8,668 nt of DNA from CAYJIL01 sp964370235 (GTDB lineage: Bacteria; Bacteroidota; Bacteroidia; Bacteroidales; Rikenellaceae), in assembly GCA_964370235.1 (NCBI GenBank), contig CAYJIL010000096.1, forward strand, positions 1 to 8,668, in the 5' to 3' direction. How positions within the stretch are numbered: position 1 is the stretch's first letter; the number at the start of each line of letters is the position of its first letter. A program made the position numbers and the translations under genes. Below the pieces are notes generated by a model. That model was given only the letters and a program-made list of their open reading frames with translations, did no database searches and had not been told where the DNA came from. Of this stretch, positions 1-6,346 are shown one piece after another.

Positions 1-37
1 AACTATTATTTATAAAGCGGCTTAACTTAATGTGCGG

Positions 38-919
38 TTAAAGTTTGCTATTCCATTTCATCTTCTCACGACCTTTACGCACCCACATATTGCCATTGTT
101 ATCCTTTATGATGTGCTCAGGCTTTAACTCTTTGGCATCTATGAATGCCAAACCGGTGTAGCAGCAGAAGAGAAAAATATCTCTCACTATTTCAAGTCGC
201 TCGACTTTGAACTCCTTTTGGGCGATTATATCCAGCTCTTCAATTGATAGAAACGTTGGGTTTGTTTCGGTCTGCCTAAAGACCATACCCACGAATGGAT
301 CATCTTTCATCCACTTATTCGCCAATGCCATATTGGTAATCTTTTTAAAGCACTTCATATAACGCACGAGAGTGTTTTGGCTCAATCTTTTTTCAGTTTT
401 AAGAAAAATCTCGAACCCTCTTACAAATTCGCCATCTAATTCATTGAAAGTAACATCATCTTTTTGATACTCTCGCTGGATAAATCGAGCGAGACTGCGT
501 GCGCAATTGTCGTATCTATTGATAGTTACAGCCTCGTAATCTATGCCTATAAGTTTTGTGCACTCAGCAATATGCTTTTTGAATGCAGCAACCAGTAGGT
601 GTTTCTCCTCTTTAGAAAATAGCTTAGAAAGTAGCAATGAAGGGGTGATATGCGCCTCACGCTCAGATAGTTCCTTGTGAATTGAGAGCAACCGAATTTG
701 CAACCCATTAAGGTAGTTGTTTAGCTCCTTGGATGCGGCATCTTTACCCGAAGAACGCCCCTTTGCACGGTTCCATAACTGCAGAGGAACAGACCTAAGG
801 ACACGAGCTTGGTCTTCTTTGCCATTTAGCGTAACTCGCAGAATGATAGGAGCTTCGCCATTTTTCAGTAGTCGTCCTTTAAGAACGAAAAAAAGAATGC
901 TTAATGAATCTTGTTTCAT
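38..919 (-). pseudogene. Tyrosine recombinase (Bacteroidetes integrase family), C-terminally truncated
   Basis: Site-specific tyrosine recombinase remnant, 293 residues against roughly 400 for intact relatives. Visible domain order: an N-terminal Arm-type DNA-binding domain (about residues 5-85, with NGEAPIILRVTLNGK), a SAM-like core-binding domain (about 105-205, with KTEKRLSQNTLVRYMKCFKKI), and the first part of the catalytic domain (from about 220, with RDIFLFCCYTGLAFIDAKEL). The reading frame stops just after WVRKGREK, so the beta-hairpin lysine, HxxR, second His/Trp and the nucleophilic Tyr are absent; as it stands it cannot recombine DNA. The canonical first arginine (TGLR) is Ala here, which from family knowledge is tolerated in several Bacteroidetes integrases. 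Bases 1-57 can be read in another frame as a plausible degraded continuation, so decay by frameshift is likelier than a designed short protein. The ATG at 919 is a good start: the family N-terminus begins there and a TAnnTTTG box lies about 25 bases upstream. It points away from tRNA-Phe, as integrases of tRNA-targeting elements often do. A DNA-invertase role for the ancestor is the alternative. Confidence 0.8.
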
Positions 920-944
920 AATTTTTGTAATTTAAAGTGTAAGA

Positions 945-952
945 CAAAAGTA
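945..952 (-). promoter_or_regulatory. Promoter -7 box for the recombinase gene
   Basis: On the minus strand this reads TACTTTTG, an exact match to the Bacteroidetes -7 consensus TAnnTTTG, about 25 bases before the ATG at 919. No TTTG at the expected -33 spacing is visible. It predicts a short leader of about 20 nt. Confidence 0.5.
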
Positions 953-972
953 TGAAACCTTAAGGAGATGAT

Positions 973-996
973 TGATACGCAAAACACTGTGTATCA
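973..996. repeat. Imperfect inverted repeat upstream of the recombinase
   Basis: TGATACGCA (973-981) faces TGTGTATCA (988-996), 8 of 9 positions symmetric, around a 6-nt spacer. It sits 20-50 bases upstream of the recombinase -7 box. It could be an operator or a recombinase-binding site; the sequence alone does not decide. There is no U-tract, so it is not a terminator. Confidence 0.45.
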
Positions 997-1101
997 GCGA
1001 GAAAGAATATAAATCAGTAGCTTTTTTTTGAGCAATTTTTCGGGACACTGAATTAGCTACCGATCGTATGCTCCAAAGTGCTATATTTTGCCATATGTAG
1101 C

Positions 1102-1142
1102 AAAAAATAAACTGCTGAATCTCATTGAAATTCAGCAGTTTA
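1102..1142 (-). terminator. Rho-independent terminator after tRNA-Phe
   Basis: A perfect 13-bp stem (1108-1120 with 1130-1142) encloses a 9-nt loop, and on the minus strand it is followed by six T residues (1107-1102). It starts 24 nt past the mature tRNA 3' end, so it closes the tRNA transcript and insulates the recombinase gene from read-through. Confidence 0.85.
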
Positions 1143-1165
1143 CGTTGTTTTGAGTTTCCTCTAAG

Positions 1166-1238
1166 TGGTGCCACCAAGAATCGAACTAGGGACACATGGA
1201 TTTTCAGTCCATTGCTCTACCAACTGAGCTATGGCACC
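1166..1238 (-). tRNA. tRNA-Phe (anticodon GAA)
   Basis: A complete cloverleaf reads on the minus strand: 7-bp acceptor stem (GGTGCCA/TGGCACC), D arm GCTC-AGTTGGTA-GAGC, anticodon stem ATGGA/TCCAT with loop CTGAAAA giving anticodon GAA, a 5-nt variable loop, T arm CCTAG-TTCGATT-CTTGG, and discriminator A at 1166. CCA is not encoded. The T stem has a T-T mismatch at its middle pair; every other stem is perfect. It has its own promoter about 25 bp upstream and a terminator 24 nt downstream, so it is a single-gene transcript. tRNA 3' ends are common integration targets, and a recombinase remnant lies on the 3' side. Confidence 0.95.
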
Positions 1239-1262
1239 AGCGTTGGTTTGTTATTACGGTTG

Positions 1263-1293
1263 CAAAGGTAAGGATTATTTCTTATCCTCCAAA
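1263..1293 (-). promoter_or_regulatory. Promoter of tRNA-Phe (Bacteroidetes -33/-7 type)
   Basis: On the minus strand, TTTG (1293-1290), a 19-nt spacer, then TACCTTTG (1270-1263). Both elements and the spacing match the Bacteroidetes primary sigma consensus TTTG-N19/20-TAnnTTTG. Transcription would begin near 1256, giving an 18-nt leader before the mature tRNA. This is the clearest promoter in the window and strongly supports the taxonomic assignment. Confidence 0.8.
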
Positions 1294-1380
1294 TTTTTGG
1301 CAAACTTTTTTTCATAAAAAATTACACCTATTTGGCTTTCATACTCATTATGTGAAACATAGACCACATAAAAAAATTAC

Positions 1381-1419
1381 AAAAAAAATGGAGCAATGAT
1401 GTACATTACCCCATTTTTT
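1381..1419 (-). terminator. Terminator downstream of manA
   Basis: Hairpin with outer stem AAAAAATGG/CCATTTTTT (1383-1391 with 1411-1419), an inner helix that includes two G-T wobbles and ends in AATG/CATT, and a 5-nt loop near 1401. On the minus strand it runs into an eight-T tract. It begins 29 nt after the manA stop. A-tracts on the other side would also make it work from the plus strand, though no plus-strand gene precedes it. Confidence 0.8.
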
Positions 1420-1447
1420 ATCCGTTTAAAACGACTAGTAATCGTGA

Positions 1448-2422
1448 TTAAGGAACAAATACCTCGATCAAACGACCTTTGCCCGATAGTGTAACACCAT
1501 CTAGTTGCGCAGGAATAAGCACTGTTTCGCCTTTTGTAATTGTGTCTGATGCACCATCACCCCAACTCATTGTCATATCGCCATCTAGTGCAATGTAGAT
1601 TATAAACGAGTCGATTTGGTTGTAATCACGCTCAATCTCGCCATCTACCTCAACAACTGCCGATGTAAAGTAAGGACACTCCTGCATTTTTGCAGCTTCG
1701 TTCTTGATAGGCTTAACTGTGATGTCATACTCTGGTGCAGGATAGCTATAATCAATTGCATCGATTGCTAGGTCGGTGTGTAACTCACGGCCATTACCAT
1801 CTTTATCTACACGATTCCAGTCAAACACACGGTATGTAACGTCTGATGTTTGCTGAATCTCGGCAACCAAAAGACCTTTACCAATTGCGTGAATTGCACC
1901 AGCAGGAATGAAGAAAGCATCACCCGGCTTAACAGCACACTTACCTAGAATATCGGCAAGAGTACCATCCTCTAGGTGCTCCATATACTTTTGCATACCA
2001 ACCTCTTGGTTAAAGCCCACATAAAGTTCGGCACCTGGGTCTGCATCTAGCACATACCACATTTCGGTTTTACCAAAAGAGTTGTGACGCTCGGCTGCTA
2101 GCTTGTCGTCTGGATGCACTTGAATTGAAAGCACGTCCGAAGAGTCGATAAATTTGATAAGTAGAGGAAACTCTGTACCAAATTGATCGTATATTTTATC
2201 ACCCACAAGGTCGCCCATATACACCTCAACAGCCTCGGCTAGAGTGTTGTCCTTTAGGAAACCATTTGCGATTACCGAAACATCACCTTCGACACCCGAT
2301 AGCTCCCAGCTCTCGCCAATTGCACCCTGTGGAAGGCTCTTACCTAGAGCAGTTGCCATGCGCTGACCACCCCAAATTCTCTCTTTAAAAAGAGGATTAA
2401 ATTTAATTGGATATAACTTCAT
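1448..2422 (-). CDS. manA: Mannose-6-phosphate isomerase, class I
   Basis: Cytoplasmic zinc enzyme interconverting mannose-6-phosphate and fructose-6-phosphate, either to use mannose or to supply GDP-mannose for glycans. The 324-residue length is typical of the short bacterial class I form (315-325), shorter than the about 390 of the E. coli enzyme. Seen in the sequence: the N-terminal signature FKERIWGG (12-19), the zinc-binding QVHPDD with Gln101 and His103, Glu120 in KTEMWY, and His178 in FIPAGAIHAIGKG; the active-site Arg198 lies in YRVFDWNR. The cupin-like C-terminal domain follows (240-324). All expected metal and catalytic residues are present, so it should be active. The ATG at 2422 fits the family N-terminus. 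It is monocistronic: divergent from the YqaA-like gene, with its own -7 box about 43 bases upstream and a strong terminator after the stop. Leucine codons are mostly CTA and CTT, like its right-hand neighbours. Confidence 0.96.
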   Translation of the reverse strand: MKLYPIKFNPLFKERIWGGQRMATALGKSLPQGAIGESWELSGVEGDVSVIANGFLKDNTLAEAVEVYMGDLVGDKIYDQFGTEFPLLIKFIDSSDVLSIQVHPDDKLAAERHNSFGKTEMWYVLDADPGAELYVGFNQEVGMQKYMEHLEDGTLADILGKCAVKPGDAFFIPAGAIHAIGKGLLVAEIQQTSDVTYRVFDWNRVDKDGNGRELHTDLAIDAIDYSYPAPEYDITVKPIKNEAAKMQECPYFTSAVVEVDGEIERDYNQIDSFIIYIALDGDMTMSWGDGASDTITKGETVLIPAQLDGVTLSGKGRLIEVFVP

Positions 2423-2464
2423 TGTTATAAAATTTTATGTTGTTTAATCACTGTTATGATGGGA

Positions 2465-2472
2465 CAAATATA
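2465..2472 (-). promoter_or_regulatory. Promoter -7 box for manA
   Basis: The minus strand reads TATATTTG, matching TAnnTTTG, 43 bases upstream of the manA start. No clear TTTG at -33. It implies an AT-rich leader of about 35 nt without an obvious ribosome binding site, as is usual in Bacteroidetes. Confidence 0.5.
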
Positions 2473-2526
2473 GGGTAAGTTTTTTACTTTTTATGAGTTA
2501 GCAAGCCCAAATCACAAAAATATTTT

Positions 2527-2534
2527 TAACTTTG
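2527..2534 (+). promoter_or_regulatory. Promoter -7 box for the membrane protein-peptidase-glycerate kinase cluster
   Basis: TAACTTTG matches TAnnTTTG and lies 39 bases before the ATG at 2573; the predicted leader is about 30 nt. A -33 TTTG is not visible at 19-21 nt spacing. It is divergent from the manA box, about 55 bp away. Confidence 0.55.
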
Positions 2535-2572
2535 TAGAATATGATTTATACAAAGTACGTTTAATAGTTGTA

Positions 2573-3025
2573 ATGGTAGAGTTTCTTTTAGAATATGGAT
2601 ATATAGGGCTTTTTATAGGCTCGTTTCTTGCCGCTACGGTAATACCATTCAGCTCCGATGTATTTTTGGTTGGGTTACTTGCCGTTGGAGGCGAACCAGT
2701 TGAGGCAGTAACGGTTGCCACACTAGGAAACTGGCTAGGTGGCATGTCATCATATTACTTGGGCTATGTTGGCAAATGGGAGTGGATAGAAAAGTGGCTA
2801 AAAGTAAAGCCCGAAACTCTCGAAAAGCAACAATCCAAAGTGCAAAAGTGGGGCGCAACGCTCGCTCTAATGTCGTGGCTACCTGCCGTTGGCGATGTAT
2901 TTGCAATTGCTCTAGGTTTTTATAGGCTTAATGCCAAAATGGTTGCCATATATATGTTTATTGGCAAGGGGCTAAGATTTATTATGTGGGCTGTTCTATA
3001 CTATTGGGCAGAGCCACTATTTTAA
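2573..3025 (+). CDS. YqaA/DedA-family (VTT domain) inner-membrane protein
   Basis: Small polytopic inner-membrane protein of 150 residues, the usual size of the YqaA branch of the DedA (VTT/SNARE-associated) superfamily. Visible hallmarks: SFLAATVIPFSSDVFLVGLL (17-36), the re-entrant-type GNWLGGMSSYYLGYVGKW (52-69), a charged cytoplasmic-looking stretch with KVKPETLEKQQSKVQKWG (77-94), SWLPAVGDVFAIALGFYRLN (101-120) and GKGLRF (131-136). Hydrophobic segments fall at about 7-37, 44-65, 95-116 and 122-146. Some DedA relatives act as lipid scramblases or in envelope homeostasis; for YqaA itself a precise role is not established, so none is assigned. First gene of a likely operon: 13 nt separate it from the peptidase gene. 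Confidence 0.9.
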   Translation: MVEFLLEYGYIGLFIGSFLAATVIPFSSDVFLVGLLAVGGEPVEAVTVATLGNWLGGMSSYYLGYVGKWEWIEKWLKVKPETLEKQQSKVQKWGATLALMSWLPAVGDVFAIALGFYRLNAKMVAIYMFIGKGLRFIMWAVLYYWAEPLF

Positions 3026-3038
3026 CACTTCTTTATTT

Positions 3039-4226
3039 ATGAAAAGAATATTATTTTTATTGTTGTTTGTTTCGCTTGCGATATTGTCATCGTGTGTAAA
3101 AGAGCACGAAAAACCCCAAGGAGATGCTGTGCGCACCACTATTGTATATATAGTTGCCGACAACAACCTCTCGACCGAGGCGCATATGAACATTAACAAC
3201 ATTATTAGAGCATATCCCAACACACATAACAATCTTATTGTCTATGCCGATATTTCGGGTACTCCACCACAACTACTAGAGCTAGAGTATCGAGATGGCG
3301 AACCAGTAGCTACACTTGTAAAAGAGTACGAAGAGGGGAACTCGGTAGACGAGCAAGTGATGAGCTCTCGCATAAGCGAAATTCAATCGCTATACCCTGC
3401 CCCAAACTATGGGCTTGTTTTGTGGTCGCATGCAACTGGCTGGTATCCCCAAGGTGCCGAATATGATGTATACACCCACGCACACTACCGCACATCGGGC
3501 CTAGAGGCTGCACCATTCGATATGCCCAAGACAAAAACCTTTGGTGATGACGATGGTGAAAAGATAGATATAGATGTATTGGCAAGAATACTTCCAAAGA
3601 ATTTTGAATTTATACTATTTGACTGCTGCCTTATGGCTTGTGCCGAAACAGCCTACGACCTAAGAGAGAATACAAAAAACATTATCTTCTCGCCGGCTGA
3701 AATTATATCTACAGGCTTCCCATACCATAACGTTACCGATATACTTGTTAACGATAACATCGACTATGGCGAGCTGTGTAGAGAGTATTTCGAATATTAT
3801 AATTCGCTAACAAACCTAGATCGCTCGGCAACTATAACACACATAACGACAGAGCATATGGCAGAGTTGCAAAAAATTACCAAGGAAATAGTAACCAAAA
3901 ACCAAGATAAGATTGCAATGATCGACCTTAATAATGTGCAAAAAATGGGACGTCGACACATTACAACTGGTTATGCTTATGTTGATGCTGCTAGTTATAT
4001 TCGCCAAATTGCAACACCAGAGGAGTATGTTCAGTTTAGGCTGGCAATGGAGGATGTAGTTAAGCTAGTATACAACACACCATATTATTTTTGCTCAGAT
4101 GCAGGCGCATCATACTATGGCGGTTTCGAGATTAAAGAAAACAGCGGCATGACGCTATATATGCCACAGGCATTATTAACAAATGGCAACATCGCACACC
4201 AAGAGACTGCTTGGTCGATAGACTAA
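3039..4226 (+). CDS. Clostripain-family (C11) cysteine peptidase, lipoprotein
   Basis: Predicted surface or periplasmic cysteine endopeptidase of family C11, whose characterised members cleave after Arg or Lys. The N-terminus is a lipoprotein signal: basic MKR, a hydrophobic run, and the lipobox LSSC with Cys19 as the acylated residue. The mature protein opens with TTIVYIVADNNL (33-44), matching the family's first strand. The catalytic His131 is in GLVLWSHATGW and the catalytic Cys is Cys197 in FILFDCCLMACAET, following the acidic Asp195 as in relatives; both halves of the dyad are intact. From the family (for example PmC11 of Parabacteroides) I would expect self-cleavage at a basic residue between His and Cys, but cannot place it. 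The protein ends at residue 395 (HQETAWSID), with little past the last conserved block, so a slightly shortened C-terminus is possible. Second gene of a three-gene cluster; the glycerate kinase starts 9 nt later. Confidence 0.9.
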   Translation: MKRILFLLLFVSLAILSSCVKEHEKPQGDAVRTTIVYIVADNNLSTEAHMNINNIIRAYPNTHNNLIVYADISGTPPQLLELEYRDGEPVATLVKEYEEGNSVDEQVMSSRISEIQSLYPAPNYGLVLWSHATGWYPQGAEYDVYTHAHYRTSGLEAAPFDMPKTKTFGDDDGEKIDIDVLARILPKNFEFILFDCCLMACAETAYDLRENTKNIIFSPAEIISTGFPYHNVTDILVNDNIDYGELCREYFEYYNSLTNLDRSATITHITTEHMAELQKITKEIVTKNQDKIAMIDLNNVQKMGRRHITTGYAYVDAASYIRQIATPEEYVQFRLAMEDVVKLVYNTPYYFCSDAGASYYGGFEIKENSGMTLYMPQALLTNGNIAHQETAWSID

Positions 4227-4235
4227 CAAACCAAT

Positions 4236-5339
4236 ATGGCAAAGCGAATCCTCATTGCAATGGACTCTTTTAAAGGGTCGCTTAGCTCGCTAGAGGCTTG
4301 TCGGGCAGTAGAACAAGGGATTTTAGAGACAAAAGACACCCTCACCACCATCGCACCAATTGCAGATGGCGGTGAGGGTTTTATTGATATACTAGAACTT
4401 AGCGATAGTTACAACACCGTAGAGATAGATTGCCACGATGCACTAATGCGCCCCACAAAAGCCAAATTCGTAACAAAAGACAAAAAAGCATACATTGAGA
4501 TAGCCCAAATCGCTGGATTAACAATGATAGCGACCAAAGAACGAGATGCAATGAAGGCAACTAGCTATGGTATTGGCGAAGCGATATCGGCAGCAATGGA
4601 TATGGGGTTTCGTGAATTTGTTATTGGGCTAGGAGGCAGCGCAACCACCGATGCAGGAGTGGGAATGCTGCTGGCACTAGGCTATACATTTATTGACTGT
4701 AACAACTTGCCCACAAGCACCCTATCGGCAATTACCCAAATAGACGATCACAAGGCTGACAAACGCCTAAAGGAGTGCAGCTTTGTAGTTGCAAGCGATG
4801 TTACAGCACCACTATATGGCAAGCAAGGAGCTGCTCACACATTTGCACGACAAAAAGGGGCTAACGATACACAAATTGACGAACTAGAGGCTGGGCTGCA
4901 TAATTTTGGCAACTTACTTGACAGCTACTCACAAAAGAGCATATCAACAGCTGCTGGAGCAGGTGCGGCAGGTGGAATAGGCGCTGCGCTAATGGGATTC
5001 TGGGGAGCTAGGCTATCTTCGGGGGCTGAGTATATACTAGAGATCACAAATTTTGATGCAAAACTCAAAGGATGTGATATTGTAATCACGGGCGAAGGCC
5101 ACTCCGACACACAAACTCTAATGGGCAAAACTCCCTACATGGTAATGCAGAGAGCAAAGAAGCTGGGGATTCCAACAATATTAATTTCGGGGGGAATTAG
5201 CAACCAAGAGCTCTTGCAACAAGCAGGCTTTAGCCACATATTAGCATCGAAGCCACAACATATGAGCCTAGAGGAAGCAATGCAAAAAGAGAAGGCAACT
5301 CAAGCTCTTGCCCAAATTGCCCAAACCATTACTATTTAA
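4236..5339 (+). CDS. glxK: Glycerate 2-kinase (GarK/GlxK type)
   Basis: Cytoplasmic kinase phosphorylating D-glycerate with ATP to 2-phosphoglycerate, feeding lower glycolysis. At 367 residues it is within the usual 370-380 range. Family blocks seen: DSFKGSLSS (10-18), PIADGGEGF (41-49), GLGGSATTDAGVGMLLALG (131-149), SDVTAPLYGKQGAA (187-200), GAAGGIGAAL (243-252) and TGEGHSDTQTLMGKTP (285-300). In the last block His289 stands where relatives usually have Arg or Lys. The ATG at 4236 gives the family's N-terminal beta strand (KRILIAMDSFKGS), so the start is firm. It follows the peptidase stop by 9 nt and is probably translated from the same mRNA. Its 3' end overlaps the last 8 bp of the convergent beta-barrel gene. 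Leucine codons are strongly biased to CTA. The symbols garK and glxK are both used for this family and cannot be told apart here. Confidence 0.95.
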   Translation: MAKRILIAMDSFKGSLSSLEACRAVEQGILETKDTLTTIAPIADGGEGFIDILELSDSYNTVEIDCHDALMRPTKAKFVTKDKKAYIEIAQIAGLTMIATKERDAMKATSYGIGEAISAAMDMGFREFVIGLGGSATTDAGVGMLLALGYTFIDCNNLPTSTLSAITQIDDHKADKRLKECSFVVASDVTAPLYGKQGAAHTFARQKGANDTQIDELEAGLHNFGNLLDSYSQKSISTAAGAGAAGGIGAALMGFWGARLSSGAEYILEITNFDAKLKGCDIVITGEGHSDTQTLMGKTPYMVMQRAKKLGIPTILISGGISNQELLQQAGFSHILASKPQHMSLEEAMQKEKATQALAQIAQTITI

Positions 5340-6258
5340 TATTTGGGGAAGCAGAGCCAAAGTTCCACCCCAAACCAGCACCAAAATACCACGAATAATC
5401 ATCGGTATAGCGTGTTGGTACTCCACGTTCAAAATCCCAACGGCTATCGAAATCGACACTCAGCGCATTACTTATCTTTATGTTTAAACCTAATTCAAAC
5501 CTATTTAGGGGATGAATTTTCTTTAGGTCGGAATATTTGTCGGTAATTGTTTTATTAAATGGCGATTTGGTTTGCAACTCCATAGTCATTGAGCCATATA
5601 ACGATATATTTTGAACGGGGCTATAACGAACCGAAGCCGTGGCAGCAGGGTATATGTTTAGGTAGTTTTTGTGACCTTTTGAGTTAACGCCAATATTATC
5701 ATAAATAAAATCATATTTTTCTTTATCTATCCCCACATATTCGTCGGCAACCATATCCCATGACGAATAGGACAGCATTGCACCAAACGCAATATCGACA
5801 CTATATTTGTGGTGGTAGTAATTCCACGGCACAAAAAGGGCACCTAACTGGTAGTCGCCATTCAAGCCTCGTTCGTTATTGGTGCGAAACAAAGCAATAG
5901 TTCTAAAGTAGGTATCACGAATGCGAGTATTGTTATCGTCTATTTGCTCATACTTGTTTGGCGAATAAATAACGTGTGCTCTAGCGTAGTAGTCGAACTT
6001 ACCACTGTCTTCTTGTTTGGCATGTTGCCAAAAGGCAGCATACACTTCGTCTGTACTATATACGTGGCGAAAGGCTACGGACAGGGTAGATTCTAGCTCC
6101 ATGAAAGCATCACCATCACTTCTCGAAGCGTGCATAAGTAACGATAAATCCCCACTCGAAGTATTTATTTTGGATGTATCGCTAGCTGTTATACTGTACT
6201 GTGCAAGAAGAGGAAAATAGAGCAGTACGAAAAGGTTAATTAAAAGTATTTTTTTCAT
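5332..6258 (-). CDS. Exported, probable outer-membrane beta-barrel protein of unknown function
   Basis: Family not recognised. The 308-residue product starts with a signal peptide, MKKILLINLFVLLYFPLLAQ, with likely signal peptidase I cleavage near residue 20 and no lipobox. The frame is open upstream to an in-frame TTG at 6265-6267, but the ATG at 6258 gives the canonical signal peptide and is preferred. The mature part is rich in Tyr, Phe, Trp and Asn, with alternating polar/hydrophobic stretches separated by short polar turns (for example NISLYGSMTMELQTK and NRFELGLNIKISNALSVDFDSRW). It ends with the aromatic strand WYFGAGLGWNFG plus a six-residue tail, as expected of a beta barrel. No enzymatic motif or plug domain is visible. 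It converges with glycerate kinase (8-bp overlap) and is divergent from the hexosaminidase gene, so shared control with the latter is possible but unproven. A periplasmic beta-rich protein is the alternative. Confidence 0.75.
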   Translation of the reverse strand: MKKILLINLFVLLYFPLLAQYSITASDTSKINTSSGDLSLLMHASRSDGDAFMELESTLSVAFRHVYSTDEVYAAFWQHAKQEDSGKFDYYARAHVIYSPNKYEQIDDNNTRIRDTYFRTIALFRTNNERGLNGDYQLGALFVPWNYYHHKYSVDIAFGAMLSYSSWDMVADEYVGIDKEKYDFIYDNIGVNSKGHKNYLNIYPAATASVRYSPVQNISLYGSMTMELQTKSPFNKTITDKYSDLKKIHPLNRFELGLNIKISNALSVDFDSRWDFERGVPTRYTDDYSWYFGAGLGWNFGSASPNIK

Positions 6259-6264
6259 ATATGA

Positions 6265-6297
6265 CAAAAAATAGCATAAAACTAAAAAGGCAGCAAA
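6265..6297 (-). promoter_or_regulatory. Weak candidate promoter for the beta-barrel gene
   Basis: On the minus strand, TTTG (6297-6294), a 20-nt spacer, and TATTTTTTG (6273-6265), which is TAnnTTTG with one extra T. If used, transcription would start almost at the ATG, giving a near-leaderless mRNA. The extra base and the missing leader make this doubtful. Confidence 0.25.
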
Positions 6298-6316
6298 ATA
6301 TTTAACTGTAAATATT
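6297..6316. repeat. Perfect palindrome in the divergent intergenic region
   Basis: AATATTTA (6297-6304) and TAAATATT (6309-6316) are exact reverse complements around ACTG. The site lies 38 bp from the beta-barrel start and 23 bp upstream of the hexosaminidase -7 box, where a repressor or activator dimer could touch either promoter. The stem is all A/T, so chance in an AT-rich spacer is a real alternative. Confidence 0.45.
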
Positions 6317-6338
6317 ACTGATAATATGCAAATTTAAT

Positions 6339-6346
6339 TAATTTTG
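6339..6346 (+). promoter_or_regulatory. Promoter -7 box for the hexosaminidase gene
   Basis: TAATTTTG matches TAnnTTTG and lies 22 bases before the ATG at 6369. At the -33 position only ACTG (6317-6320) is present, a poor match to TTTG, which would suit a promoter needing an activator. The predicted leader is about 15 nt. Confidence 0.6.

Noticed and set aside
932..1195. Open frame of 87 codons on the minus strand between the recombinase and manA
   Set aside because: It runs through the tRNA-Phe 3' half and its terminator, has no family resemblance, and would be led by the tRNA sequence; the tRNA explains the region.
1196..1399. Open frame of 67 codons on the plus strand
   Set aside because: It begins inside the antisense of tRNA-Phe and covers its promoter and the manA terminator; composition is that of AT-rich spacer DNA.
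4925..5128. Minus-strand open frame antisense to glycerate kinase, Pro/Ala/Ser-rich
   Set aside because: It is a shadow of the Gly/Ala-rich GAGAAGGIGAA region of the kinase; no promoter or independent coding signal.
5342..5374. TTTGGGG/CCCCAAA inverted repeat just after the glycerate kinase stop, considered as its terminator
   Set aside because: The 19-nt loop is long, no T-tract follows on either strand, and the bases encode the conserved-looking last strand of the beta-barrel protein.
6259..6267. Alternative upstream TTG start for the beta-barrel protein (three extra residues)
   Set aside because: The ATG at 6258 gives a textbook signal peptide (MKK plus hydrophobic run); the TTG adds MSY with no better initiation context.
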